Part shown: piece by piece, positions 12,886 to 26,241 of the stretch
How positions within the stretch are numbered: the first letter of the stretch is position 1
Layout of the letters: each line of letters opens with the position of its first letter
DNA from: Neopestalotiopsis rosae
Taxonomy: Eukaryota; Ascomycota; Sordariomycetes; Amphisphaeriales; Sporocadaceae
Direction of reading: 5' to 3'
Assembly (NCBI GenBank): GCA_023078685.1
Contig: JALGAS010000009.1
Span: forward strand, 124,001-188,000
DNA: 64,000 nt
The notes under the pieces: generated by a model
Seen by the model: the letters and a program-made list of their open reading frames with translations, nothing else
The model's database searches: none
Told to the model about the DNA's origin: nothing
Position numbers and translations under genes: made by a program

Positions 12886-15800
12886 ATGGCGATGCCAACC
12901 TCGCCCTGGGCGACACGCTTCGCGCCCTCCGAATTCCCCCGATTTCATCGGGACGGTGTCCAACATTCTTCACTTGCTGCGCAACTCCCAGAGCTGGACC
13001 CGCGGTATTATGCTGATGCTGAGGGAATCAACATGCAATGGGCGCAAACCCACATTCCCTATCAGCATCCACGAGATATGGACAGCCTTTTTCTTTCCGA
13101 AAGGACGCAAATGAGCAACCTGATAGGCCTCAAGACCCGCCAGCTGGGCGCGTTCAACACCAGAACTTGTATCGCGCGCAGCGGTCATACCCAGTGGGAT
13201 GATTTCATGGGTGGAAGCGCCTTTACAGTTGATGAGACAAAATTTCTAGAATGTTTCAAACGACACAGGTGGTTTAACACTGGGATAGTCGATATGGGGC
13301 CAAATCGCCTGAACTGTATGAACACAGACAACGATGAGATCTGGAAGAAACTATGTATCCCGCTCGAGCTGTTTCACAGAATGCTGAGGGTGATGATAAG
13401 AGAGCAGCACCCGCTGTAGGACAACTCTAACCTAGTTTCATCCATGCCGTCAAAGTGTCTTCAATTCGCTGACCATACCTCTGGCATCTCAAAGCCTAGA
13501 TCAAATCTTATTCGCACCAATCGAAGCTGAAGTGCTGCCTCCAGGCAAAAAAGACGGACCTGTGAGAAATTCTTTATCACGTTATTCCATCACTTTTTAT
13601 TGGTTGATGCACTGGCAAATATCACCATGCATTATGGTCTTGCGCAAAGTCTCGCAAAAGGAAGAAGAAGGAATTTTGCTTGTAATCCTAAAAAGATGAT
13701 GAAAAGAAAGATTACTAAAAGACGTATTTTTCGCAGTTGATCAGACAACCTCTTAACAGCGACAAGGATATACCATGGAAGGGTACTCCTGATGACTGCA
13801 GGCTGTACGTCCGCGAACGCCCTCTCGACCAACGCGCTTCGGTGAATGAGATCGCGTATAAGGTCAAGGAAGCTGGACATGAGACCATTGTCAGTTTTGT
13901 CGGCGAAAAGGCTGGTGAGGACAATCCTCGAGATGGCTTCTCAGCGAGCTGGTTCGACCAGGACGAGCCAACCTTGCGACAGACCAAGGTATTGACTCTG
14001 ACCTCAGAGGCCTTTCGAGCGGTTTTGGAAGAACGAACGACCCATGCAGAAACATGCAGTACGCAGCTTTCCTTGAACGTTTCTTACTCCTCTCCCTTCA
14101 CCTCTTCCAGATCGCCTCAAGAGCAAGAATACCCCCTCGTAGTGGCTAAGTCCAGCAGTTTGAAAGGGAATCGTGCAAAAGAGGTCGTGGCGACCCATTC
14201 ACCAACCCAATAAGGAAAATGCTAACACATCATGCAAAAGTGGCAAATGTTAACGTTGTTGAAGTGGTGCGTATCTAGTGACTCTTGTTCTTTTCTCTCA
14301 TTTGACCCAGAGATAGCTGTCGTTATGTACAGCATTTTCAACACCCGCGAGCTAACCTTAAGTCGCAGTTGTTCCATGAATTTTGGGTGAGAATTGTTTA
14401 CTGCTAATCTTGGAGCGAGTCTGACCACAATCCAGCATGTCCTTTGGATGTATAGAAGCGAGGATGAAGGTAAACATGCTCGAGAACCTGTAAGTTAGAT
14501 AAATTGTCCATCGGTCTCAGGAAGACTGAAACTCACTTGCGCAGTACCTCGGCGATGACCCATACTCGGAGTTAGGACACGCAGGATGCGCGAGGCTGTG
14601 GGGCGGGATTCCCAGGGCTGAGTATGGAGGGTCAAGATTTGCAGCTGATGGTGCTTTCCACGGCACGCCTCTCATATTATCCCTTGGCGAATGGCCTGCG
14701 AGCAAGGCCGAGATCCTCTCGTACTGGAGAAAAGACCGCTTTGCTGCTTTCGAGAACTTTAAGGAACCGGAAGAGGGGGAAGTAGATCATGTCTGGCTTG
14801 TTCCAGCATATTGGTCGAGCTGGATTCTGACTGAGCAGTTTGTAAGTATATCTGCATTTTACTTCTACCACTTACTTTTGTGTGTCATCATTCAAGGACA
14901 ACATTCTGTTACAACACCACGAACGCAGGATACTGCAGAGTCTTCATGATTTCAATTTATGAATACTTGCGATATTCTCTGTTTTCTGAATCACTCTGAC
15001 GTGGTGTCGGTCTAGTGGAAAACAGTCGTTCCTCTCCACGGAAGTGCAGCTTGGAGAGTCCCAAAGTTTGCTGGTTCCATGATGAAGTGGGAAGTGAACT
15101 CGAAACGATACTATCGAGTGGGTGTACTGGACAACCCAAACCACGAAATTGCAGAGCTTGAAGCCCCCCTTAGAGAATTCAAGAAAGTCTTTGACGATAG
15201 GGAAGCAGCATACACCAGGATACGACCTTGGTACGAAAATAATTATCGGAGGTGGGAGTTGACGCCATGGAGTTCTACCCGGGTCCGGCACTGGATACAA
15301 GATTTTGCAGTAGCCCATGCTCAACAAGACCTCAGAAGGGCTACGATGGTGCAGACATCTGTGATTGACTATGCGAATCATGCCCTTGCCAACCCTCCAT
15401 GGCCCAAGGGGACAATGCGAGATGGCGAAAATTACCCTGCATCGTGGATATGGTTATCCCTTGGAATGACTATGGGTGCATCTCTACCAAGAATCAGGGA
15501 GTATAGAGATCTATCAAAAGATTCCATAATAGAATTCTACCCATCAGCAGCAGCTAATGCTGCACACCCACAAGGCAGCACTCCTTCACATCGATTACTT
15601 TCGCATTTGCCAACCTGGAGGGCTAGTAGTTCAATATCAGGAAACCATACGATTGACCACACTAAAAGGAATTGGGTGGCAGCAGCCAACGCAAGTTTCA
15701 GTTTGTATGGCATCCACCACAACTACCCATACCCTGGTGAGTGGGCAGATGCTATATGGAACGCCCTCACCCGGATTGAACAGTTCCGCGCCATTCCTGC

Positions 15801-17852
15801 CAACGAAAAGCTCTGGGCACCGTGGAACTTTGTGAGTCCGCCGTACACGGGCTTTACCAACTGGAGACAAGTACAACCCAACGGCCTCGAGGGCGAATAC
15901 GGGGACAAACAGCGCATTGCTTGTTTCGAACAAGCATTCCACCCTAGTCCTGAAGTCACCGTCACGCATCCGGATACAAGATTGCCTCATACTACGCCAA
16001 ACAACGCGCTGGCTGCACCGTTTGTCCCAGCAACTCGATCACGGAAGAAATCACCATTCTTAAGACACCATTATTACACCATTGCAGAGGTGGCTGATAA
16101 TGGCTGGATCATTGATCCGAATCCAAAAGATGGAACAGTAGATGTCTTTGATATTGATGGTGAGTACCTATATACCGTATCCCTCAAGTGCCGCGCAGGA
16201 ATGTTAACAATGTATCACAGCACTGTTGGATGTTTTTGGCAATGACCAGCTGGAGGCTGACGACTTGACCGTATGCGGTCCCCTGGGTCGTCAGTTATGC
16301 TCTGGCCAAGATGAGATTAGAGCCGCCCTCCGAGACCCACGAACACGCTTTGGAGTCGGAAAGCTCTTCCCGCAATACCGATGGGCTGAAATTGCAGAAA
16401 ACGACGGTAAAGATGAAGCATTGTCATGGGTAGTTCAACATGATCGAGTCTACGATGTGACAGGTATGTCCAACCAATACCGAGACAGGAAAGCCATCCC
16501 GCCGTGCTAACGGAACATGTTATCTATACAGAATTTCAGACCCAAAACGACGGAATCTCACAGTGGTTATCATTCTGTGCCGGAGGCACAATCTTTGCAT
16601 CGGTGGAGGATGAACACGACCATCTTGCAGAAGTCCTCGCGAGCATCCAAAAGTATCAAATTGGTGTGCTCATGGACGAGTCGAAGGCCGAGCTAAGTCC
16701 CGGAATTTCAGGCCTTCTACTGACCCAGTCTATGCTCCGGCGTTTCGATAATCCCATGGACGGCGTGTATACTGCGATTGGCGGAAACGTGTACAATTTG
16801 ACGAGATACGTCGACAATCACCCTGGCGGTGCACTGGCCATACAGGCAGTGGCTGGGCGTGATGGAACCAAGGAATTCTCCAGACACCATGGTTTGGACT
16901 TAATGGACAAACCGGAATTCGCCGCGCTCAAGGTTGGACGGTATATCGAAGAGCGAGACCAGGGTAACGTAGACGAGGATGAAATCGTGCTTCACGATTT
17001 GATTTTCAATATTTCAGGTGAGCGGCGGCCTTCTCAGTCGTGCCTTTTGAAGCTATCAAAATGTTGATTCCAGTGACTAAACAAACTGCAATCTAGGGCT
17101 GTATAAACACAACCGCAATCTTCACAGACGTTTGATGGAATGGTACGGCACCGATGCCACTAACATTCTGACAAGCGATGATGGGAAAGATCCCACATTG
17201 AGGAATGATCTCACATCGATTTTCATCGATCGCAAGGACTGGGTGGTTGCGCAGATCCGCGCAGAGAAACAATTGCGGGAGCTCACTTCCCAGGATATCA
17301 AAAAGCATGACGAGCACCACCCAGAGGCAATCTGGGTCGTGGTTGACAAGGACGTCTATGATGTGACTCGTAGGTCTTCTCCAGATGTATTGCGATGATT
17401 TGAAATCCCCCTCTCTGCTAATAAAATCATCAACAGCGCTTGTGCGCCATCCAGACTACTATTCCGGGCATCGCGACCTCACCGCGACCTCTGCTAATAG
17501 AGTCATCACCTCGAGCACCACCGCCGCCTGGCTACGGCAGAACCATGGTCATCGAATCTTTGCCAGGCTTGTCGAGCAACGACACGACTCCGTATCGACA
17601 ATCCATCTCGACGACGAGGACGGCGGAATCGACCAGGAGGAGGGCGGAGGGACCGATGAGAGGCTGGGCAAGAAGAGAAAGCTGCACGATGGCCAAGAGG
17701 ATGGAAGAGACCCCGAGGAGAGATGGGCCAAGAAGAGATGGACGCGTGAAGAAATCGAGGCAGAAATGAGGGAGTATATCGAACAAAACAAGGGCTTGTT
17801 GGACTCTCAGAAGTCCGTCTCAAGCTGCTGCAAGCATTTCAAAGATGAATAG
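12886..17852 (+). CDS. large protein with HExxH zincin-like motif and three cytochrome-b5-like domains; unnamed
   Basis: The start ATG at 12886 follows ACCATC. Clear exons are 12886-13389, 13436-13681, one from 13737 (GTAATC donor and CGCAG acceptor before it), then several small exons to about 14870, one beginning about 15046 and ending near 16160, then 16222-16464, 16532-17018, 17097-17369 and 17437-17852. Junctions between 14040 and 15050 are uncertain. An exon read SQLFHEFW ends at 14386 and the next begins with HVLW at 14436, making an HEFWH motif split by an intron. About 20 residues on, YSELGHAG could supply the third zinc ligand. The C-terminal half has three repeats of the form WVV..D.VYDVT. 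Only the middle one (about 16765-16960) is canonical b5, with DNHPGG and FSRHHG as heme ligands. The third has VRHPDYYSG and NHGH. The tail is charged, ending CCKHFKDE. Function is unknown; a heme-linked metalloprotease or redox role is inference. Confidence 0.75.
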
Positions 17853-18266
17853 GGGCATAGAGTGCGCTCTTGATAGATTTCTTTAGTATTATGCTGGTAG
17901 TTTGTTCTAGGTTCGTTTGCTTAGGTACTTTCTTAAAAATTACATTGCTTTGCTCAATCTGTTCCAAGCTGGTCATGTATCACTCATTCCAAAACACTTG
18001 ACATTACTATTGCTTTATTCATTACTCATTGAATACATTCATAGTATACGTGTAGATGATCCTCAGAACACGAAGATCGCTCATTTCAAACGTCTGCTTC
18101 TCACGAGCAAAGAAAAAAAAAAAGAAGTGCATGTATGCACGCTTACAATGCCATATCTATGTATCCCGACCACTGTCTTCAAAATCACATTTCCTTGATG
18201 GGGGCGGTATTACCTCTCAAACTCGCGTATCCACGGTCTAGAGGCTACATTCAGCGCGTCGATACC
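17853..18266. other. convergent 3' region between the zincin-b5 gene and the GH5 gene
   Basis: AT-rich sequence between two converging genes, with a run of A at about 18112-18122. Open frames here are short and lack coding features, so I read it as 3' untranslated sequence of both genes. Confidence 0.5.
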
Positions 18267-20692
18267 CTACATCAATGCGCACTTGCCAACATCAATGCCG
18301 TAGCTCGCCTGGCACTGCTCCAGGTACCCAGCCTCTTCTGCTGAACCATTGAGACTGTTGTGAGGTCGGACGAGGCCTGTAATCTTGAGATCATGTTTGC
18401 CCTCTCCATGCCACCAACGAAATTTCTGGATCCATGCGCGCTCTTCATCGTCTGTGCTGATCTCCCACTTGCCGCCCGAGACCTCTACGTTGACTTGATC
18501 CCGAGGGAAGTGGTATTCAGGCAAGAAAATGGTCGTGGGCTCCGTCTCTGATGTCGGAGTCGAGGAAGTCAGTGACAGATGAAAGACACATGTTTTCAAG
18601 TCGAAACCATAAGAGGTCTGTGTGCCGCTTATTGTGATCGGAGCCGGACGGACAAAGGCTTCAGCAGCGCGATAACCCGGCGCATTAGTGAGCTCAGGAT
18701 TCAGGCTCGGTGGCTTTGATGAGATGGACGGGTTAGTCAGGGTGCGCTTGAGATTTCCAGGAGTGACGGAGGTTTCATCGTCTACCTCGGGTCTGACTTG
18801 AGTCGCGGCTGTCTTTAGGAAGCTTGATTGCGACGTATTTCCATCCGGTGTCCGAGGTACCGTCGGTAACGGGAGGGTCTGGTCATCGAGGGAGAAAATG
18901 GAAAGATCTTCGCCATTCCACAGATCGCCACGGACGTGATCATTCTAGTTTATAGTTAGAGAGACGAAGTTAAAAAGGCATAGTTCAGTACTTACTTGCG
19001 TATCGTAGAGCCACAAGGTGTAACCGTCAAGCTCAGCCCCTTCGACTGCGTAATGATTGGCATCCATGGCGGCGGATTGACTGGAGTAGTCTCCCGTCTT
19101 GTAAGCATTCTTTTCATCCATGTCATAAGGGATTCCAAACTCGCTCATCAACACGGGATGCTTCCCCATGTAGTCTAAACATTCCTTTTTCATGGCAGCC
19201 ATTTGATCTCTGAAGCAATTTCGAATGGCAGTTTCTCCAACCTTGATGGCAAATGCGGGATGCAGATATCGACCACGAAGTATACCGAGGACGTCGACAT
19301 TCCATGTTCGGTTCCACTTCTTCGTCATGAGAGTGATTCCGTCGTAGAAATGAGGAGTGTAGACCATCTTGGGATCATCATCAGCAGTCCCCTTGATAGT
19401 TGGCGGCACTTCAAAGACTGGAGGTTGGCACAGCATGATGGCATCAGGATGCTGAGCGCGAACAGTGTCCCGGTATAACCGATAGTGCTCCATGTAATAG
19501 GTGTTCGTGAACTTTTCGTGGTCCAGAACCTCACCGGTGCGCGGGTTCTTTGCGAAATAATCTTTCTTCAGTAGGATATCTTTGGTCGGATCCCAGACTC
19601 CATGCTGAGCCCACAAGCATTCGCCCAGCTTCCAGCCAGGGTCGCGTGTCCAGCCATACCTCGAGTCGTCATAGTCAGCGGGTAGCCAGGCAATTTCTCC
19701 ATGAGGGTCAATGAGCGATCGCCCAACCTTGTATGGTCCTAGGCCACCCATATCCCACGTATCTACCTCACAAGCCCTTCCAGAGCCAGTAAGGATGGCC
19801 TGCCATATTGTCGGCGCAGTACCCTTCTTGAGTGCCTGCTCTTTGGGAATCACGCTCAAGTCTGCATTGCCTATTATGCCTCGGTTTGGCTCATTCAAAG
19901 ACTCCCAACCAAAGACAACGTCATTGAGGATCCCACCCGCCTCCTTGAGTCGTTTTGCAACGTGTGAGATGGCGCCCAGGTAGTGGCCAGTCAGGAAATC
20001 TTGAATGTTGAGACCATTTATTATAGCTTTTGGCGCAAAGTCTCGACCGCCGAAGAAGAGAGTGAAGACTGTCGCCGCTGCAAGTCGGTAGTAGTTGGTC
20101 GACCATATCATCTTTGGGAAGTTCTCAGGTTCGGGGTATGTATTATGTACTATAGCAGCCTCAGTTGCTGCAAAGCTTTGAGGGTTCAGACCGCAGGCGT
20201 ACAACGTCCACATGGGGGCGCCTGAACCGCCGCAGTATCGAGACCACTGGTCAACATTCTAGTTAGCAGAGGCAAACACGGCAGAGTGGTTGGCTTTGTA
20301 TTACTGACCACATCCTGATGCGGATCCATAAATATATAGAAGCCGTATTCTTTAGCCTCGCGCAGCACGTCGATGGTGTGCTGTATCCATACTTCGTCGT
20401 ATTTGCCGGGTCCCGCAGACTCGACTGCTTCCCAGGTAAAGACATATCGGATGGTGTTGTAGCCGTAGCGCTTCAGTCGCGAAAAATGAATGTGTGCATC
20501 CTCTTTGCGAAACGGACGGCCGTGGAACTTGACATTGTCGCCGTCAAAGAAGTCGTCGACGATGTGTGACGGAACGTCTGGTGTACTTGGAAGCTTTGCA
20601 TCGCCGGCAACGTTTATGCCACGCAGGAGGACATGTCTGCCATAGTTGTCTCTGAATTGACCATCTTCAATGGTCAGTCGAAGGGTAGACAT
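18267..20692 (-). CDS. GH5 subfamily 12-like glucosylceramidase / steryl beta-glucosidase
   Basis: Three exons (20692-20309, 20246-18996, 18944-18267) encode 770 residues; introns are 62 and 50 bases. The N-terminus carries LLRGINVAGDAKLPS and YNTIRYVFTWEAVE, then the GH5 acid/base motif in FGWESLNEPNRG and the nucleophile motif in LMSEFGIPYDMD. A beta-sandwich-like C-terminal domain of about 220 residues follows. This arrangement matches fungal EGCrP2/Sgl1-type enzymes, which cleave glucosylceramide or ergosteryl glucoside in the vacuole or cytosol. The frame stays open upstream to an ATG at 20809, giving a 39-residue basic extension (MLRQCMNRRLLL...), but family members start at about MSTLRL. 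I therefore chose 20692, which has a purine-rich GCTATGTC context. The gene is divergent from SKI3. Confidence 0.88.
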
Positions 20693-21905
20693 AGCCGTCG
20701 CGGCGAACGTGTGTATGGCAAGCGGATGTAGAGAGGGGCGTCGTGCTGTTGCTGGAGTTAGTTGGCTTGTTATCAATAGAAGCCGTCTGTTCATGCATTG
20801 GCGGAGCATAACAGGTACGCAGGCGCTGGATGACGTCTAACTTACTGTATGTATGTACGTTGCTAGCGGCGGTTTCCGGGGGCCGATAAGCTATCAGAGA
20901 GCGCTGGCTGCAGGGGATGGACAGAGCACTGGCGTTACTGCGTATGGGTATCACCTGAGCTAAGTGATGTAGAGACCTTGGGACCTACAAACCCAAGACA
21001 CGAAGCCTATTTGCAGATACCCGGCGCGTAATCTGACAGAAGCCAAAGGACTAAGGAAAGGAAAAGTTTCGAGTAATTCAGAGAAGATAGACGACACGAT
21101 TTAATAAAGTCAAAGTAGGGTCCCCCAAAGGACTGTACTGGAGGGACGGTATAACATACTTAAATAGAGGCTGCAGACCGCCGTTGATGCACCCTGACTT
21201 TCAAGTTGTACGTATGCATTCGCGCCGAACCCGAGCAGCAGCTGATGGTGGGGTCGATGAACCGGAGTTTACCCAAGACATCTCGCTCAATTGGCCCGCT
21301 ACTGAGGCTGTTCACCAGTGCCAGCGATTCAGGTACGCGCTGATTTGATTGGCGCACATCATTGGAGCTCTGTGTGCGTGTCCTTCAAGACCTCTCGGAT
21401 GCGGCATGAAAGGTGCAAATACAGACCAGTGGGGGTTACACACTGCAGTTTTCTGAACACATCTTCTCATCGACAAAAGTCAATACAAACACACAGCCGT
21501 GGTCTCGGAGGGTTCTGTTTGTTCCAGTTCTAGTTCCACCTAATTTCTGCGCCGCCGCCTTTTTTTTGTGGGTGGATGACACTCTGAAGCGAAGCCGTAA
21601 TCGTCTTCCATTAGTCAAATGATGAGCGCATGAGCCCAACAAGGATTACCTAACTACCAAATTGGTACAGTGTGTTGCCCGCTGTGCTGTCTAAATCGTA
21701 GCATACTACCACCACTACCGCAAGCCTGGGCGCTCCAGCCAATCGACAACCACATTCACCCTGCCTACACTTTTGATGGAGCTACTCCGGTAGACTCTCA
21801 GCCCGGCTCAAATCTCATAAAGATTTACAAAAGACTTGTCGTCGTCGTTGGGGCATGATCACGCGTGCTTTCTAGTGCCAGCTTATCCCCTCCGCCAGCA
21901 GCATC
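20693..21905. other. divergent promoter region between the GH5 gene and SKI3
   Basis: This 1.2 kb separates two genes reading outward, so it should hold both promoters. The frame 20667-20954 minus and others show no coding features. No repeat or tRNA was found. Confidence 0.5.
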
Positions 21906-24900
21906 ATGTCGAGCACGGCCAAGCAGCTCAAGGCTGTTCGTGAGCTGGTCAAGCGAAAACAGTGGGATGACGTTTTGGACCAAGCCCAAAGTATCATCAA
22001 AGATGACCCAAAGAGTTTCCACGCGTATGTTCTCTCACCTCTAAACTCAACTCCAATAATTGTGGGCTGGCATTCGATACTCATCACTTCACAGTCATGT
22101 TTTCCTTGGCTTCGCATCGGCCGAGAAGAACAAGGTCGAGGATGCAGAAACGGCATATGAGGCCGCTGGCCGCCTGAAACCCTCAGACCCGCAGCCCTGG
22201 CAAGGCTTGATCAAACTATATGAGAAGCAGGGCCCTGCCAAAATCGCAAAGTACCACCAGGCTGCACTGAAACTTGCCGCCGTCTTTCATGAGCAGGATG
22301 ACATGTATAGATGTCAGGATGTGATTGACAAATTTGTCGATTTCGCCAATGCCCATGGCACCCGGGCTCAGTATGTCGATGCACTGGCTGCTATCCTGCC
22401 AGACAGCCCGATTTATCCAGCCTTGGAAGGACGTGTGCCTCATCCAGCCAAGACATACGAGAAGATTGCCCAAATTTTGGAGACGGACGAGAAGAAGCGC
22501 ATCAATACGCTCATTGGAGAGAGACGGACAAGAATCGGTGCAACCTTGGGAAACGTCACCATCGATGTGAACCGCGAGGTGCTGGGCCAAAGCAAGCTCG
22601 GCCATATTTACGAACAACTCATCAATTGGTCTTCCGACGACGACATCAGACGGCAGTATGAGGAGAAGCTTCTGCGCTTCCGATATGACCGACTTGTAGT
22701 ATTCCCACCCGGCCCCGAAAAGGAAGCAGAACTTGTTGTAGTGCAAAAGCTTGCCGGCGACATGGTCATTATCGACCACCCTTTCAGACTTGCCTGGGAT
22801 ATTGCCGTGAACTGGCAAGACAACAAGGAGATTCGTGATTGGGATGTCAATGTCTTGAACGGATATTGCTCTCACTTTCCAGAGAGTGACCTTTACAAGG
22901 TTCTTACAGCTTTCATGACCAGCAGCATATCTCCATTTCCCAAGAAGCCTAGCTCAGATCCTGCCCCTACTCAATCAGAAGGTGATGCAGACTCTAGTGA
23001 GGATGATGAGGAAGGGGGTGCGCCTACATCCATCATTCCATTCACGGAAGCCGACCGACTGTCTATGATGGAAGATGGAGTTGAGTCCACTGACTCGCTC
23101 CTCGCGTATCGCTTGATCGGAGAGTACTATCAACACCTTGAAGAGCATGAGCGCAATGTAGAGCTCATGCGCAAGGCCATGAGCGTCATGGTGGATCTGA
23201 CCAACAAGATTGGAAAGGTGTTTACGCAAGATAACCAGGCTTTTATGTTGCATCTGGGTACAGCTCTAGTCTTTTATCAGTCACCAAGAAATCATGGCGA
23301 GGCAAAGTTCCTATTTGACAAGGTCCTCGAAGTGGATGCGTCATCCACAGCAGCACAGATTGGAGTTGGTCTCATCTACGAAGAAGAAGAGGAATACGAC
23401 TCAGCTATCGACTTTCTCGAACGAGCACTTCAAAGAGACGGCACCAATCTCCGTGTCAGGGCCGAGGTCGCATGGCTATACGCACTCAAGGGCGACTACA
23501 CTCGATGCAAGGCAGACCTCGAGTCCGTCCTTGAAGCAATGTCCGGAAAGAATGCGACAGTATCCAATGAGCTCCTTGCACAAACTCAACATCGCGTTGG
23601 TGTGTGTGTCTGGAATCTAGACACGTCAAAGGCCGTAAGGAAAAGCCGTTCGGGAGCTTATGCGTACTTCCTTGAAGCTCTCAAGAGCGATTTCAGTTAT
23701 GCGCCTGCATATACAAGTCTAGGAATCTACTACGCCGAGTACGCCAAGGACAAGAAGCGTGCGCGAAGGTGCTTCCTCAAGGCCGTTGAGCTATCCTCAT
23801 CCGAGGTGCTGTCTGCCGAGCGCCTGGCACGATCTTTTGCTGATGATAGCGATTGGGATCGTGTCGAGCTTGTTGCTCAGCGTGTGGTGGACTCTGGAAA
23901 AGTACGCCCCCCGCCAGGATCCAAGCGAAAGGGAATCAGCTGGCCATTTTCTGCTCTCGGTGTGGCAGAATTGAACAAGCAAGATTATGCCAAGTCGATT
24001 GTTTCTTTTCAATCTGCTTTGCGCATGTCACCGAATGACTATCATTCATGGGTTGGACTCGGTGAAAGTTATGCCAGTGCTGGCAGATTCATTGCAGCAA
24101 CCAAGGCAATTCTTAATGCACAAAAGCTTGAGGCATCGTTGGATGACGGATCAGTTGGCGATACTTGGTTTGCCAAGTACATGCTCGCTAATGTCAAGCG
24201 CGAAATTGGAGAGTACGACGACGCCATTGCTCTTTACCAAGACGTCACCAAAACACGGCCTAACGAAGCAGGCGTCGTGGTTGCACTGATGCAAACCCTG
24301 GTGGAAAGCGGCTTCGACAGTATTGAGAAGGGATTCTTTGGCAAAGCAGTCGAGCTGGCTCAAGAAACAATCTCCTTTGCCTTGACTGTCGACGCGGACG
24401 TATCGAGTACCTTTAACTTTTGGAAAGTGATCGGCGATGCCTGCTCCATCTTTGCTTCCGTCCAGAGTCGTGTTGAAGAGCTTCCTGCTGAGAAGGTCCG
24501 AAATCTGATTCAACTGGGCGACGATGACGAATCCGTTTACAGCATCCTACGTGATGTTGACGGCGTTGAGAAGAGCGTCATTTTCGCCAAGGGACTGTTT
24601 CCCGAAGATGAGAGACTTGGCGTCGACCTCACACGAGCTCTTCATGCATCGATTCTAGCTCACAAACGAGCTGTACACTTGTCCGCTCAAGATGTGCACG
24701 CACAGGCTGTTGCCTACTACAACTTGGGTTGGGCTGAGCACCGGGCTCACATGTGTCTTCCAAGCGAGCTCCGATCAAAGGCCAGCAGATATCACAAGGC
24801 AGCCGTGAGATGTTTCAAGCGCGCCATTGAGCTCGAGGCAGGCAACCCTGATTTCTGGAACTCTCTGGGCGTTGTGACCAGTGAGATCAATCCCTCGGTT

Positions 24901-26241
24901 GCGCAGCATGCTTTTGTCAGGAGTCTGCATCTCAACGAGCGAAGCCCTCATACCTGGACGAACCTTGGCGCATTGGCTCTTCTGCAAAACGACATGCAGC
25001 TCGCCAATGAAGCTTTCACTCGAGCACAGTCGAACGACCCAGACTACACACATGCCTGGCTAGGGCAAGGATTTGTCGCTCTCTTGTACGGCGATGTGCG
25101 TGAAGCCAGAGGGCTGTTTACTCATGCTATGGAGATTTCCGAGTCGTCATCGCTGCTTACCCGAAGGCAATACTCTGTCTCGCTGTTTGATTACATTCTC
25201 ACCGACCCGTCAAACCTAAAGGTCATTTCTCTTGTGCAACCACTCTTTGCATTGGAACAACTCAGTGGCCTTGACCCGCAAAATCTGGCCTACGGTCATT
25301 TGGCCACACTCTTCCAGGAACGCACAAGTGACAGCCCTCGCGCAATCACCACGTTGGAAAAAGCGTGCGAAGATCTAGAGGCCAACTATGAGGCTACAGA
25401 GTCGCCAGTCTCGGCTGGCCGTTTCGCTTTGGCCAAGACGGACTTGGCTCGATCCTACCTGTCGGCAGGAAGATATGAGGAGGCAATCGAATGTGGAGAG
25501 GTGGCATTGCAACTCAGTGGCGTCGATTCAGAAAGCGACTTGACCTCAGAACAGCGAAGAAAGGCTCGCTTGTCTGCTCACCTCACAGTTGGTCTGGCAC
25601 AGTACTTTAACGGAGAAGTCAATGACTCGTTGACCTACTTTGAGTCGGCACTCGAGGAGTCGGACAATAATCCTGATGCAGTCTGTCTGTTGGCTCAAGT
25701 TCTCTGGGCTATTGGCTCAGAGGAAGCACGCGAACGGGCTCGCTCCCTCCTCTTTGAAGTTATCGGGGAGGATTCTACCCACGTTCAGTCAGTTCTGCTT
25801 CTCGGCGTGATTGCACTCTTGGACGAGGACGAAGAATCATTGGAAGCCGTGGTTGCCGAGCTCAACACATTGAGAACAAGCGACAAGGTTACAGATGCTG
25901 AGCACTCCCGGATTGGCGAAGTCTTGCGAGCTGTCGCGGCTCTCTCAACTAACAGTACGGAGAACGACGTATTGGCTCAAATGCAAAACGATGTCATGCT
26001 GTATCCTCACATGCCTCACGGTTGGTCCAGGCTCGCCAACTCGTCTGGCGAGGAGTATCCGGCCGAGGTGGCGCTCAAGGTGGCAACCAAGGCCATCCCG
26101 CCCCGAGGAGAGCTTGGAGCTGCCGAACTGGCCAGTGCCTATGCCGGTACAGCAAGGGCAGCCGACGCCCAGGTATCGATTGTCATTGCACCATGGATCA
26201 GCAATGGCTGGGAAAGTCTGAATGATGCAGTTGCAGGTTGA
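21906..26241 (+). CDS. SKI3: superkiller protein 3, TPR scaffold of the Ski complex
   Basis: Exon 1 (21906-22024) joins exon 2 (22095-26241) across a 70-base intron (GTATGT donor, CACAG acceptor) to give 1421 residues. The N-terminus MSSTAKQLKAVRELVKRKQW leads into a protein made almost wholly of tetratricopeptide repeats, for example AFLGFASAEKNK-like first helices, AEVAWLYALKGDY, WPFSALGVAELNKQDYAK, HSWVGLGESYASAGR, DFWNSLGVVTSEIN and HTWTNLGALALLQND. The size and the pattern of repeats with an acidic linker near residue 330 fit Ski3. Ski3 scaffolds Ski2 helicase and Ski8 and feeds mRNA to the cytoplasmic exosome for 3'-to-5' decay. The acidic, serine-rich linker (DADSSEDDEEGG) is the only low-complexity part. 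The stop is followed by AT-rich sequence. Confidence 0.93.

Noticed and set aside
22216..22875. 219-codon frame antisense to SKI3
   Set aside because: Lies fully in a conserved TPR coding exon; no motif of its own.
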